A stretch of DNA of 64,000 nt from Bradyrhizobium sp. 4 (GCF_023100905.1 NZ_CP064686.1:1550001-1614000); one strand, 5' to 3'; shown: positions 8,278 to 18,439, numbered from the stretch's first letter. Notes: generated by a model not told the origin, from the letters alone. Program-made: numbers and translations.

Positions 8278-9935
8278 GGGGTCTGACTCATTTCCGATGA
8301 AGTTTGCCGGGCGACTGTGGTTCTCAAACGGAGAATCAGCGCCATGCGGACGGGCTTTCAAACCTCATCGCTAGTACCGAGTGGTTTGGTGTTTGATGGT
8401 GTAAGTGACTCAATGGATTCGCTTATTCTGTCTGTTAGGTCGGAAGCTGCGGAGGCTCGGTGCCCTTTGTGCGCGACAGCGTCGAGCCGCATCCATAGCC
8501 GCTACGTCCGGCACGTTGCCGATTTGCCATCAGCGGGCAGAAAGGTGCGCCTCCGATTGCTCACGCGGCGCTTCACATGCGAGGTGCCGCATTGCCGCCG
8601 GCGGATCTTCGCGGAGCGGTTCGGAGAAGACATCGTCCCGCTGCGACGGCGCCGGACAGCACGGCTGGAATACATCGTCCATCACTTGGGCTTGGCGCTC
8701 GGCGGCCGGCCGGCGGCAAGCTTCGCCAAGCGGCTCATGCTGCCTGTCAGCAACGATACCCTGCTACGGGTGGTCCGTCGGCGGACGGCGATGCCGACCG
8801 ATCCATTGCTTGTTGTGGGCATCGATGACTGGGCGTTCCGGAGAAACCATCGATACGGGACGATCGTGTGCGATTTGGAGCGTCGGCGGATCGTTACCCT
8901 GCTGCCCGACAGGGAGACTGCGACCGTTCGGGCGTGGCTATCGAAGCACCCAGCGATCAACATTGTGTCGCGGGATCGCGGTGGTGGATATGGCGAGGCA
9001 GCAGCTAAGGCGCTGCCGAACGCCATCCAGGTCGCCGACCGCTGGCATCTGATGGAAAATGCGAGCGCGGCCTTCCTTGATGCGGTGCGCCGCTCCATGA
9101 ACAGAATCCGAACCGCAATCGGAGCGACAACGATCAACCCGGAATTGCTGACCTATGCGGAAAAGCTGCGCTATCAGGGCTATCTGCGGCGCCAGGACAG
9201 CCATGCCGCAATTGCGGCTCTCGTCAGCGACGGTGTGCCGTTCAAGGAGATCGTCCGCCGCACAGGACATAGTCGCAATCTGGTTCGCCAAATTAGCCGC
9301 GGTGGCGGTACGGATATGTTCCGCACCCGTCAAAGCACCCTGGACGGGCACCTGCCGTTCCTGGACGCGCAATGGTCAGGCGGCTGTCGCAACGGTGCCG
9401 AACTCTGGCGCCGTTTGAAGGGACAAGGCTTTATGGGATCGCTGCGCGTGGTGGCGGAATGGGCGACGCGACGGCGGCGTGCCGAGACTATCAGCCATCA
9501 ACAATTGCAGAAGGTCCCCGCCGCCAGGACGATAGCGCAGCTGATGACGACGAAGCGCGACCACCTGACCAGGGCCGAGACCGTCACGCTTGCCGTCATC
9601 GAACAAAACGTTCCTATGCTGGCCGATGCCCAAGCTCTCGTTGGCCGCTTCCACGCGATGATCCGAAAGAAGGCCGAGATGGAGCTCGAACCTTGGATTG
9701 AGGAATCCAAGCGGAGCCTCATTGCCTCGTTCGCGAATGGCATTGCCAACGATAAGGGCGCGGTGCACGCGGCTATCACGCAACCATGGTCCAATGGCCA
9801 AGTGGAAGCTCAGATCACCAAGCTCAAGCTGGTCAAACGGCAAATGTACGGGCGCGCTAAGCTCGATCTCCTTCAGGCTAGGCTGATTGGCGCGCCATAA
9901 AAACAATCCCGATCATCGAATATGCGTCAGAGCCC
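8278..9935 (+). mobile_element. ISL3-family insertion sequence, apparently complete
   Basis: Imperfect inverted ends are visible. The left end reads GGGTCTGACTCATTTCCGATGA, and the right end, read inward on the other strand, reads GGGCTCTGACGCATATTCGATGA (key match TCTGAC-CAT-CGATGA). Between them is one intact transposase gene. A closely related copy starts only about 30 bp downstream. Confidence 0.8.
8344..9900 (+). CDS. ISL3-family transposase
   Basis: 518 residues from ATG 8344; the frame also allows GTG/ATG starts to 8317. The N-terminus has a zinc-finger-like pattern (CPLCATASSRIHSRYVRHV, then CEVPHCRRRIFAERF). The catalytic core shows VVGIDDWAFRRNHRYGTIV and VSRDRGGGYGEAA, which supply acidic residues of the DDE site, followed by ADRWHLMENA. 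A helix-turn-helix-like insert (IVRRTGHSRNLVRQI) sits near the middle, and the C-terminus has NGQVEAQITKLKLVKRQMYGR, all typical of ISL3 transposases. The gene is intact, so this copy could be the active source. Confidence 0.9.
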   Translation: MRTGFQTSSLVPSGLVFDGVSDSMDSLILSVRSEAAEARCPLCATASSRIHSRYVRHVADLPSAGRKVRLRLLTRRFTCEVPHCRRRIFAERFGEDIVPLRRRRTARLEYIVHHLGLALGGRPAASFAKRLMLPVSNDTLLRVVRRRTAMPTDPLLVVGIDDWAFRRNHRYGTIVCDLERRRIVTLLPDRETATVRAWLSKHPAINIVSRDRGGGYGEAAAKALPNAIQVADRWHLMENASAAFLDAVRRSMNRIRTAIGATTINPELLTYAEKLRYQGYLRRQDSHAAIAALVSDGVPFKEIVRRTGHSRNLVRQISRGGGTDMFRTRQSTLDGHLPFLDAQWSGGCRNGAELWRRLKGQGFMGSLRVVAEWATRRRRAETISHQQLQKVPAARTIAQLMTTKRDHLTRAETVTLAVIEQNVPMLADAQALVGRFHAMIRKKAEMELEPWIEESKRSLIASFANGIANDKGAVHAAITQPWSNGQVEAQITKLKLVKRQMYGRAKLDLLQARLIGAP

Positions 9936-10030
9936 GACTGGGACCCCCTATCGGCATCCAAAAGGGGGTCTGACTCATTTCTGGTGAAGTTTGCCGGGCG
10001 ACTGTGCTTCTCAAACGGAGAATCAGCGCC

Positions 10031-10282
10031 ATGCGGACGGGCTTTCAGATCTCATCGCTAGTACCGAGTGGTTTGGTGTTTGATGGTGTAAGTGACTCAA
10101 TGGATTCGCTTATTCTGGCTGTCAGGTCGGAAGCTGCGGAGGCTCGGTGCCCTTTGTGCGCGACAGCGTCGAGCCGCATCCATAGCCGCTACGTCCGGCA
10201 CGTTGCCGATTTGCCATCAGCGGGCAGAAAGGTGCGCCTCCGATTGCTCACGCGGCGCTTCACATGCGAGGTGCCGCATTGC
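10031..10282 (+). pseudogene. ISL3 transposase, 5' part (interrupted)
   Basis: Nearly identical to codons 1-84 of the transposase at 8344, including the CPLCATASSRIHSRYVRHV finger. It ends abruptly at the GCATTGC target site, where the IS21 element begins. Confidence 0.9.
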
Positions 10283-10410
10283 TATAGCGCGACAATCTGG
10301 ATGGGAAGCGCGCGACAATCAGGATGGCGAGTCGGTGTCGCAGCGAGGTGATGATTGCCGCGATGATTGTCGCGCGCAAGAGTTTTGTTCGCTCTGATTG
10401 TCGCGGAGCG

Positions 10411-11015
10411 TCAATCAGCGAGTGTTTTTGGTGTCGCGTGCGAGGATGGTCGCCCTGGACCACGCTTCCGCTCGAGCGCGGTGCGCCTGCGATAGCTTTC
10501 GACGTTCATCTCGACGATGGTGGCGTGGTGAACGAGGCGATCGATGGCGGCGAGCGTCATAGCAGGATCCGGGAAGACCCTGTTCCACTCTCCAAAGGGC
10601 TGATTGGCGGTGATCAGCATGGAACGCCGCTCGTAGCGAGCGCTGATGAGCTCGAACAGCAGGCTGCGCCGGGCGGGCCGAACAGCAGCAGATTGGCGCC
10701 CTTGCCGAGCCAACCATCGCCGGCGGCGAGCGCGGTCACCTGCGCCTTGGAGATCATCGGCACAGCCTCGAAGTCGAAATTGTCGAAGGTCTTTCCAGCG
10801 GGCAGCCGCGCCTCGACGAGATGGCGCTCGACGCGGCGGCGGCCGCGTTCGGCGATCTCGTGCTCGGCAATGGTGGCGAGAAAGCGGGCTGCCGGCCAGC
10901 CTTCCTTGTCGGACTGCTCGGCAAATTGCGGCCACAGCACCTTGATGGCTGGCAGCCGCAACTCGTTGAGCAATAGATTGAGGCGCGCGGTGTCAATGGT
11001 GTTGGCCGTGCTCAT
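10411..11015 (-). pseudogene. istB: istB (IS21 helper ATPase), internal deletion and frameshift
   Basis: The N-terminal part (ATG at 11015) is a normal IstB start, reading through to NLLLFGPPGA at the Walker A site. It then breaks frame. The other frame resumes at LLFELISARYERRSMLITAN and runs to stop at 10411. Compared with the family, the segment from the end of Walker A through Walker B (roughly 70-90 residues) is missing. The product cannot bind and hydrolyse ATP, so the element has lost its target-selection protein. Confidence 0.85.
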
Positions 11016-12527
11016 GCGGCACCTCCGATCTCGCCGGCACCGATGAGGCACTCATAGGTGGCGAGCGGTGCGAGCTGCACCACGACGTGCGGCACGCAGG
11101 CCGGATCGGGAGAGAAGTAAGCGCGCAGCCGGTTGAGGTCGGGCAGTCGGCCGGCATCAAGCTCGGTCGCGAGCTGATCGGCGAGTTCGGCCTCGCAGCC
11201 GCGCTCATGGGCCAGTGCGAGCAGATCGACCATGATCCGGCAGGCTTTCCTGTCCGGCAGCCGTTCGCGCAAGCAATCGAAGGTTCGGCGATAGGCATCG
11301 CGCGGGAACAGCCGATCACGGTAGACGAGATTGAGCAGCGCCATTGGCTTGCGCCGCAAGGAATGGATCACGTGCCGATAATCGACGACCTGGTCGTGCT
11401 TGCCGTTGGGATGCGGCCGCCCACGCGGCAGGGTGACGAGATGGGTGCCGCCGACGAACACGTCGAGATGATCGTCGTAAAGGCGCACCCGCAGTTGGTG
11501 CCCGATCAAACGCGACGGCACGGTGTAGAACACCTTGCGCAAGGTGAAGCCGCCGCTTGACGTCACGCGGACAATCACCTCCTCGTAGTCCGAGGTGCGG
11601 CGATCTGGCAACGCCTGCAGGGTGGCGCGCTCGTGGTCGATCCGCTTGGAGTTGCGGGCATTACGGCGGCTGACGATCTCGTCGATGAAGCCGCGATAGG
11701 CGGCGAGATCATCGAAGTCGGCAGTGCCGCGCAACAGCAGCGCATCGGCGATCGTCCGCTTGAGATGGCCATGCGAGCTTTCGATCGCCCCGTTCTCGTG
11801 GGCGATGCCGCGATTGTTGCGGGAAGGCCGCATGCCGTAGTGGGCGCAGAGGTCCTCGTACCGCCTGGTCAGATCGTTCCTCGCATTGCGATCGAGATTG
11901 CAGAAGGCGGCCGACAGGCTGTCGGTCCGATGCTCCCGCGGGGCCCCACCGAGCGATCACAGGGCATTCTGCAGCCCTTCGGCCAATGCGACGAAGCTCT
12001 CGCCACCGAGCACGACATGGGCGTGTTCAAACCCGCAATAGGCCAACCGGAAGTGATACAGGCGATGATCGAGCGGCACGCCAGCGATGGCGACCCCAAG
12101 CTCGCCCATATCGGTGAAGTCGGACAGGCCGACCTGGCCCACTTCGTGGGTCTGGCGGAAGATGACCTCCTGCTCCTCGCCGTGGATCGCCCGCCAGGCG
12201 CGGATCCGGCGCTCGAGCGTGCGGCGGATTCCAGCCCCCAGCTCAGGATGGCCGTCGGAGCATCTCCTCGAAGATCGCCACGGGCCGCACGCCGGGAGCC
12301 GCCTTCAGCATCGGCACGACCTCCAGGCCGAAGACGTTAGCCAAGGGATCCGGCCGGCGCCTTTGCCGCGGTGACTTCTTTTGCGACGGAAGGCGCAGAT
12401 CATTCTCGAGCCGATAAGCGGTCGACGAACTGAACGACGCCTTCGCGGCCGCCTCTGGCGGCGAATTGGTTTGACGGAACTTCATGTAGAGCCTCATCTG
12501 GTGATCGGTGACATGGCAGCCTGGCAA
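11012..12527 (-). pseudogene. istA: istA (IS21 transposase), frameshifted
   Basis: The N-terminus lies at 12527-12243 (MRLYMKFRQTNSPPEAAAK, a helix-turn-helix start). The middle, near 12140-11960, is in another frame (LDHRLYHFRLAYCGFEHAHV). The C-terminal half is at about 11900-11012 (HYGMRPSRNNRGIAHENG, the third catalytic region, and the C-terminal domain). At least two frame changes are needed to read it, so it is inactive. The stop overlaps the istB start by the usual ATGA. Confidence 0.85.
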
Positions 12528-12721
12528 CGGGTGATTCCTCTTTGGCGAGAAGAACCATCCATCACCGGCCAGCCGCGATCGCCAGACGGCGCGGTCCGCT
12601 CGGATCGCGCCGTCGCCGGGCTCGTAACTCCGGTCGGGCTACGTCCTCCCTGCGTCACGAGCCCGGCGAAGCTCTCTCATCCTGATTGACGCTGCACTTC
12701 CATCCTGATTGCCGCGCCGCA

Positions 12722-14028
12722 GCATTGCGGCCGGCGGATCTTCGCGGAGCGGTTCGGAGAAGACGTCGTTCCGCTTCGACGGCGCCGGACGGCACGGCTG
12801 GAATACATCGTCCATCACCTGGGGTTGGCGCTGGGCGGCCGGCCGGCGGCAAGCTTCGCCAAGCGCTCATGCTGCCTGTCAGCAACGATACCTTGCTACG
12901 GGTGGTCCGCCGGCGGGCGGCGATGACGACAGATCCATTGCTTGTTGTGGGCATCGATGACTGGGCGTTCCGGAGAAACCATCGATACGGGACGATCGTG
13001 TGCGATTTGGAGCGTCGGCGGATCGTTACCCTGCTGCCCGACAGGGAGACTGCGACCGTTCGGGCGTGGCTATCGAAGCACCCAGCGATCAACATTGTGT
13101 CGCGAGATCGCGGTGGTGGATACGGCGATGCAGCAGCCAAGGCGCTGCCGAACGCCATCCAAGTCGCCGACCGCTGGCATCTGATGGAAAATGCGAGAGC
13201 GGCCTTCCTTGATGCGGTGCGCCGCTCCATGAACAGAATCCGAACCGCAATCGGAGCGACGATGATCGACCCGGAATTGCTGACCTGTGCGGAAAAGCTG
13301 CGCTATCAGGGCTATCTGCGGCGCCAGGACAGCCATGCCGTAATTACGGCTCTCGTCAGCGACGGTGTGCCGCTCAAGGAGATCGTCCGCCGCACAGGAC
13401 ATAGTCGCAATCTGGTTCGCCAAATTAGCCGCGGCGGCGGTGCGGATATGTTCCGCACCCGTCAAAGCACCCCGGACGGGCATCTGCCGTTCCTGGACAC
13501 GCAGTGGTCAGGCGGCTGCCGCAACGGTGCCGAGCTCTGGCGCCGCTTGAAGGGACAAGGCTTCAAGGGATCGCTGCGCGGGGTGGCGGAATGGCGACGC
13601 GACGGCGGCGTGCCGAGACTATCAGCCGTCAACAATTGCAGAAGGTCCCCGCCGCCAGGATGATAGCGCAGCTGATGACGACGAAGCGCGACCACCTAAC
13701 CAAGGCGGAGACCGTCACGCTTGCGGTCATCGAACAAAACGTTCCTATGCTGGCCGATGCCCAAGCTCTCGTTGGCCGCTTCCACGCGATGATCCGAAGG
13801 AAGGCCGTCGAGCTCGAACCTTGGATTAAAGAATCCAAGCGGAGCCTCATTGCCTCGTTCGCGAATGGAATCGCCAACGACAAGGGCGCGGTGCACGCCG
13901 CTATTACGCAACCATGGTCCAATGGCCAAGTGGAAGCTCAGATCACCAAGCTCAAGCTGGTCAAACGGCAGATGTACGGGCGCGCCAAGCTCGATCTGCT
14001 TCAAGCCAGGCTGATTGGCGCGCCATAA
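12722..14028 (+). pseudogene. ISL3 transposase, 3' part (frameshifted)
   Basis: Resumes after the duplicated GCATTGC. It carries the same IDDWAFRRNHRYGTIV and SRDRGGGYGDAA core and C-terminal MYGRAKLDLLQARLIGAP as the intact copy. One base is missing near 12865 (AAGCGCTCAT against AAGCGGCTCAT) and one near 13590 (GAATGGCGAC against GAATGGGCGAC). Both shift the frame. Confidence 0.88.
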
Positions 14029-14063
14029 AAACAAACACGATCATCGAATATGCGTCAGAGCCC

Positions 14064-14925
14064 CGATTGGATGCCGATCACCCCGAAAACGGGGTCGTTA
14101 TTCCATGCCGAAACACAATTCGTCGAGATATCGAGAACCAGGTCCGCAGTCTAATCAAAGAATACGGCTTGCTCTTCCCACGCGCGATCGGACTGCGGTT
14201 TCGCAATCAGGTCTGCGAGCTATTGGGCAAGGATCATCAGCTCCTCGGTGTGATCGCGCCGCTTCTGTCGATCCATGAGCAGATCTGCAAGCAGCAAAGC
14301 AAGTTCGACGACGAAGTCCGCCAATTGGCGAAGTCGGATGAGACGACGCGCCGCCTAATGACGGTTCCTGGTGTCGGCGTGGTGACCGCGTTGACCTTCC
14401 GCCATACGATCGACGACCCATCGCGCTTCCGATCGGCATCAAGCGTCGGCGCCTATTTGGGTCTTACGCCTCGACGCAACCAGTCTGGCGAAACTGACAT
14501 CAATGGCAAGATATCACGATGGGGCGACCGTCTTCTCCGAACTTACCTGTACGAGGCGGCGACCGTCCTGCTTTATCGAACAAAGAAATGGTCCTCTCTC
14601 AAGGCTTGGGGCATGAAACTCGCCAAGCGGATTGGCATGCGAAAGGCAAAGGTCGCCATCGTGCGCAAAATCGCCCTCGTTCTTCACTGTATCTGGGTCG
14701 ATGGCACATCTTTCGACTGGGGCCAGGCGAAGGAAGCCTCATCCGATCATGTAAAGTTCCTGGTCCGGTCTGCCGGACTGGCGATGTCCCGCTGGGACGG
14801 TGTTGTGGCGACCTCGTTCATTCGGCTGGTGGCGGCTTGACTGTACTCCGCTGCAGACGTTGAGGCGCCCGACCCGGACATCATCATGAGGCGCTCCGCG
14901 ACCTCGGAAAGGACCATGACCCCAG
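14064..14925 (+). pseudogene. IS110-family transposase fragment, 5' truncated
   Basis: From about 14105 to stop 14840 the frame encodes the C-terminal half of an IS110 transposase (Transposase_20): LMTVPGVGVVTALTFRHTI, then SASSVGAYLGLTPRRNQSG, then KLAKRIGMRKAKVAIVRKIA. The N-terminal DEDD half is missing, cut where the ISL3 copy ends at about 14063. The sequence after the stop (to about 14925, GACCCGGACATCATCATGAGG) is repeated in inverted orientation at 18046-18130 and so belongs to the element tail. Confidence 0.85.
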
Positions 14926-15410
14926 CGAAGACATCAACAACCCCGGGCGATCCAATGCCTGGCCGGCAAAGCACGTATTAGCCGCGCCCGCGCCGTCTCC
15001 GCAACCCGGACCAGCTCCGACGGCGCGAGCACTACCACTGTGCCGTGGGCGAGTTCAGAAATGTAAGCTTGACAACAAACTGCAATTAAAGGGCCGAATG
15101 ACAGATTACAGATCAGCGGTGCCCACGTCCAGCGAATGACCCAGGCGTATCCACGTCCCGCGGCCACCCTTTCGGCTGCTCACTCCGACCGCCCGGCCGG
15201 GTGTTTCAATCCTCAGGTTCAAATGGAATTTCCTGTCGATCCCATCAGCCCGACCAAGCTGTTCGTGGCCATCAATCAGTGTCATCAGTGAACACTCATG
15301 TCGGCAGCCTCGCCGGCGCTTCGTCTGGCCCAACATACTTCTAGAGAGGGAGTGATCGTAAGCGTGGATCACACAATGAGAGCCGAGTCTTTTGTTCCGA
15401 ACATCGACCG
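14926..15410. other. Gap downstream of the nopM-like gene
   Basis: No gene is recognised. It lies between the IS110 remnant tail and the stop codon of the NEL ligase gene. I see no obvious T-tract terminator for that gene. Confidence 0.45.
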
Positions 15411-17288
15411 CTACGATCCCCGACCGCGCCCGCCGTCTCCCCTCGCGACCTGCGTTGGCGCGGCCGGCTGCAGCGTGAGGCCGTGTTCCCCGAGAACTTG
15501 GCGCGTCAGCGCGCCATTGATCTCGCGGGCGATCTCGTCGCGGATCTTGGCCCCGAGCTGCCGCTCGGCGTCAGCGTCGCCGTTCAGATGAAGATCAGTG
15601 AGCCGTTCCGTCAGTCGGCTCTCGAACTCCTCACCCATCGCATCGACGAGCCGATCCTGCATCTCTGCATGAGCTTCGGGCGCGATGCGGCGCAGCACCG
15701 TGTCCCAGGGTTGCCAGCTCGTTGCCAGATAGTCGGCGAATTCCGCCGCCTCCTTGCTTCGCACGACGGCCTCGGCGGTGGCAAGGTCATGTTCGTCCAC
15801 GTGAGCCACACCGAAGTAGCGCATGGCTGGGGCGATGTGCTTCAGGTCCAGCCGGTCGCGCAGTTTGACTTGATATGCGAGATAGACCTCGATCTCGTCG
15901 ACGAACCGGAGCGAGCTGACCTTGTCTCGGGCTATCCCGTCCAGCACGCCCAAACGGAACATGACCCGGCCTTGTTCGACGAGCTTGTCGAGGCGCCCGT
16001 CGTAGGCTCCCTCCTCGACATCAGCGTTCAGCCGTGCGGTCTGCATGTCGTTCCAAGCCAAAGTGATGCGATCCTGGCAGCTCGCGCTTGCTCCAATGGC
16101 CGACTGGAAGTACTGGGCGCGCAATCCCGGCCTGATCGCCGCCTGCCGCAGATCGTCTGCCACTCCCACCCGGAACTCGGAATTGCTAGAGTTCACCGTG
16201 TCCAGTAGCCTATCGAGGAAGCGAGCGTATTCTTTAGCACCCGGCTCTTCTGCGAAGGCTCGCCAGAGCGCTGCTGTGTTCGGTTCGTTTGGGAGCCAAG
16301 CCGCGACCGCCTCGCACAGAGGCCGCGCTTGATCTTGCGCCGCCCCGTCATGCACCGAGAAGAAGATCTGCGGTCCGGCATAGTCCTGGCTATTCAAGGT
16401 TGACGCCAAGTTCGTTAGCACCCGCTCCGGCAGCGGATTATTTTCTAGCTGAACGCGGCATTCCGAGCCGAGCTGCGTCGGCAACGTCTCGGGCAGGCTG
16501 GTCAGTTGGTTGTTCCTGAGGTCGAGCCGACGGAGCCCAGCCGGGAAGGCGGCAGGCAGACTGGTCACTTGGTTGTTGCTGGCCTCGAGCTGCTGAAGCG
16601 TTGGTGGCAGGGTATCGGTCAGACTGGTCAGCCGATTGTTGCTGAGGTTGAGCCGACGGAGCCCAGCTGGCAAGGCTTCGGGCAGATCGGTCACTTGGTT
16701 GTTGCTGGCGTCGAGCTGCTGAAGCGTTGCTGGTAGGGTATCGGTCAGACTGGTCAACCGATTGTTGCTGAGGTTGAGCCGACGGAGCCCAGCCGGGAAG
16801 GCGGCAGGCAGGCGGCTCACCCGGTTGCCGCTGACATTAAGATCTTGAAGTCCGGCCGGAAAAGCGTCGGACAGGCTGGTCAGCAGGTTGTTGCTGGCGT
16901 CGAGCCAGAGGAGGTTGGCCTGGCCCTCGATCGACAAACTACTCAGCCGATTGTGCATGATAGAGAGCCCCTGCATCTCTGGCGGCAGGACGGGCAAAGT
17001 GGTTAGCGCCAGAGATGCCAGATTCAGCGGCACGTGTACATCAGCCACTTCCTGCCAGGCTCTCACTCGGCTTACTGCCTCTCGCCGATCCTCCTGTTCG
17101 CCCTGTCCCGGTTCGGCGACCCAGCTTTCCAGCTGTCCTTGAGCCGGGGAAGGGCCGGTGGCCACCCTCAAGGCTTCGACCCACTGTGCTGCAGCCTGAG
17201 TAAGACCGCACAGGCAGCTTTGCCGGTGCCCACGTTCGGAAGTTTCGGAATCAATGCGGGCGCTTCGCTGGGTCTGTTCTGTATGCAT
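15411..17288 (-). CDS. nopM: NopM-type LRR-NEL E3 ubiquitin ligase effector
   Basis: 625 residues. After a leader (1-85) come leucine-rich repeats (about 88-275) of the bacterial PxxL type (LPAGLRRLNLSNNRLTSL). Then follows the NEL catalytic domain (about 300-600) with the active-site Cys404 in SASCQDRITLAWNDM, the same context as IpaH, SspH and NopM. Such effectors enter host cells through the T3SS and transfer ubiquitin to plant proteins, with the LRR restraining or targeting the ligase. The start at 17288 has a GAAGAAG purine stretch just upstream. A tts box lies about 290 bp further upstream. The C-terminal tail is Gly/Arg-rich. The gene sits between inverted IS110 remnants. Confidence 0.92.
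   Translation of the reverse strand: MHTEQTQRSARIDSETSERGHRQSCLCGLTQAAAQWVEALRVATGPSPAQGQLESWVAEPGQGEQEDRREAVSRVRAWQEVADVHVPLNLASLALTTLPVLPPEMQGLSIMHNRLSSLSIEGQANLLWLDASNNLLTSLSDAFPAGLQDLNVSGNRVSRLPAAFPAGLRRLNLSNNRLTSLTDTLPATLQQLDASNNQVTDLPEALPAGLRRLNLSNNRLTSLTDTLPPTLQQLEASNNQVTSLPAAFPAGLRRLDLRNNQLTSLPETLPTQLGSECRVQLENNPLPERVLTNLASTLNSQDYAGPQIFFSVHDGAAQDQARPLCEAVAAWLPNEPNTAALWRAFAEEPGAKEYARFLDRLLDTVNSSNSEFRVGVADDLRQAAIRPGLRAQYFQSAIGASASCQDRITLAWNDMQTARLNADVEEGAYDGRLDKLVEQGRVMFRLGVLDGIARDKVSSLRFVDEIEVYLAYQVKLRDRLDLKHIAPAMRYFGVAHVDEHDLATAEAVVRSKEAAEFADYLATSWQPWDTVLRRIAPEAHAEMQDRLVDAMGEEFESRLTERLTDLHLNGDADAERQLGAKIRDEIAREINGALTRQVLGEHGLTLQPAAPTQVARGDGGRGRGS
16536..16787 (-). repeat. 126-bp tandem DNA repeat inside the LRR region
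   Basis: Residues 168-209 and 210-251 are near-identical 42-residue units, each made of two LRRs (LRRLNLSNNRLTSLTDTLP then TLQQLDASNNQVT or TLQQLEASNNQVT). Similarity is also high at DNA level (GAGCCGACGGAGCCCAGC recurs every 126 bp). Partial units flank them on both sides. Confidence 0.85.
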
Positions 17289-17580
17289 AATTCTTCTTCT
17301 AAATGAAGGAAGTGGCGCCGGAGCGGCGGTTCTCTACCTTGATCGCCATCGCTACTGAGTGAGTACCGAGACATGATAAAGCAGGCTCCAAGACCGGGCT
17401 TGCCAACCTAGGACCGCCCGAACACGCTACCCATTCGTTCGCGGTCAGATGCAGCCGATCATAGTACGTTCGCGAAATTTGAGTCGTCCAATTGGTTGAC
17501 ATCCATCAAGGGCACATCCCATTCTCCTCCGCAGATCAAGCTGGATCTGGCGGTCCAGGCAGCGGCGTCTCACCATAGCA

Positions 17581-17605
17581 GGCTTAGCTGTCCATGAGCT
17601 GACGA
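17581..17605 (-). promoter_or_regulatory. tts box of the nopM-like gene
   Basis: On the minus strand the site reads TCGTCAGCTCATGGACAGCT then AAGCC. It matches GTCAGCTNNTCGNNAGC with one mismatch (TGG for TCG) and has the extended AGCTAAGCC right arm. It points toward the gene, about 293 bp upstream of its start, so a long leader is expected. Confidence 0.8.
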
Positions 17606-17699
17606 GCCGCAGGACAAGACGCCAGTGTGCCGACGGCCCTATCAATGGAGCCGCATCCATTCACTCGCGCAACGTCCCCTTCTGACGACATCCGATGCC

Positions 17700-17990
17700 A
17701 TTCGTCGACCGAAAATCCGCATAGTTCTCGCGGATCAGATCGAGTTATTTGACTACATCCTGGGTTTCGGCCCGAGCGACAGCGGTAACACCCATGTCGC
17801 GGTGGCTGTCGGACATGCCCTTATCGCGGTCGACGGTCTCGTCCAAAAGCGCCACCTGCTCGGCGCGATTTGTCGCGACCCACGCTCCTCTCGCCTCGAC
17901 GGCTTCGATTGTCTAATCTTGACCAGTAGGAACTCGATGCGGCCGAGACTCGGATCGATAACCAGCTCGGTTCTCTTGGTCGATTAGCCG
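17700..17990 (+). pseudogene. PhoH-like P-loop gene fragment (tentative)
   Basis: The frame contains DYILGFGPSDSGNTHVAVAV, which resembles the PhoH Walker A context (FGxGPAGTGKTYLAVA) but with Asn for the essential Lys. Further on, LILTSRNSMRPRLGSITSS resembles the PhoH motif VLTRPAVEAGERLGFLPGD. The ends are absent, so it can only be a decayed fragment. An IstB-like origin is the alternative. Confidence 0.35.
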
Positions 17991-18045
17991 TCACCTAAAT
18001 GCAATGCGATCAGCTGCCCGTCGCCGGGGTTATGCTCCTTTCCGA

Positions 18046-18380
18046 GATCGCAAGCGCCTCATGATGATGTCCGGATCGGGTGGGTCATCCTCTGCAATGG
18101 CGGGCGGGCGAGCTCGCCACCAGTCGATTGACCGAGGTCACCACGACCACCGTCTCAGCGGGACATCGCCGGCCCGGCGGACCGGGCCAGAAACTTGCAA
18201 ATTAAGGCCGGGCCGGCGCGTGGCCCCAGTCAAACGACATGCCGTCGACGGAAATGCAGTGGAGGATCACAGAGATATTGTGCGCAATGGCGACGTTGCC
18301 TTTTCATACCGACACGCTTCGCGAGCTTTATTCCCAAGGCCTTCCGCGTTTCGCTCATGGTGAGCGGCGATTTCAGCGAT
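18046..18380 (-). pseudogene. IS110-family remnant, inverted relative to 14064-14925
   Basis: Read on the minus strand it contains ALGIKLAKRVGMKR followed by degenerate sequence, then CATTTCCGTCGACGGCATG, TTTGACTGGGGCCA, GGCGATGTCCCGCTGAGACG and GATCCGGACATCATCATGAG. All are parallel to the transposase 3' end and tail at 14600-14900. Several frame changes make it a dead fragment. Confidence 0.75.
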
Positions 18381-18439
18381 GGTGAGCAGGCATTTCGCGC
18401 GATCGGCCGCGCCTTTGAGCTGATCTGCCGGCGCGTCAA

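Larger units (their letters stand above)
10283..12721 (-). mobile_element. IS21-family element inserted in ISL3 (decayed)
   Basis: The insertion is bounded by GCATTGC on both sides (10276-10282 and 12722-12728), a 7-bp target duplication. The ends are inverted: the left end contains GCGCGACAATCTGGATGG then CGACAATCAGGATGG, and the right end read inward contains GCGCGGCAATCAGGATGG then GTCAATCAGGATG. Each end therefore carries two copies of a CAATCAGGATG motif, the multiple-terminal-repeat organisation of IS21. istA and istB lie on the minus strand with overlapping stop and start (ATGA), but both are broken. Confidence 0.9.
9965..14063 (+). mobile_element. Second ISL3-family copy, interrupted by an IS21 element
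   Basis: Left end GGGGGTCTGACTCATTTC at 9965 and right end GCGTCAGAGCCC near 14062 match the first copy. The transposase gene is split at 10282/12722 by the IS21 insertion and also has single-base deletions near 12865 and 13590. It is therefore dead independently of the insertion. Confidence 0.85.
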
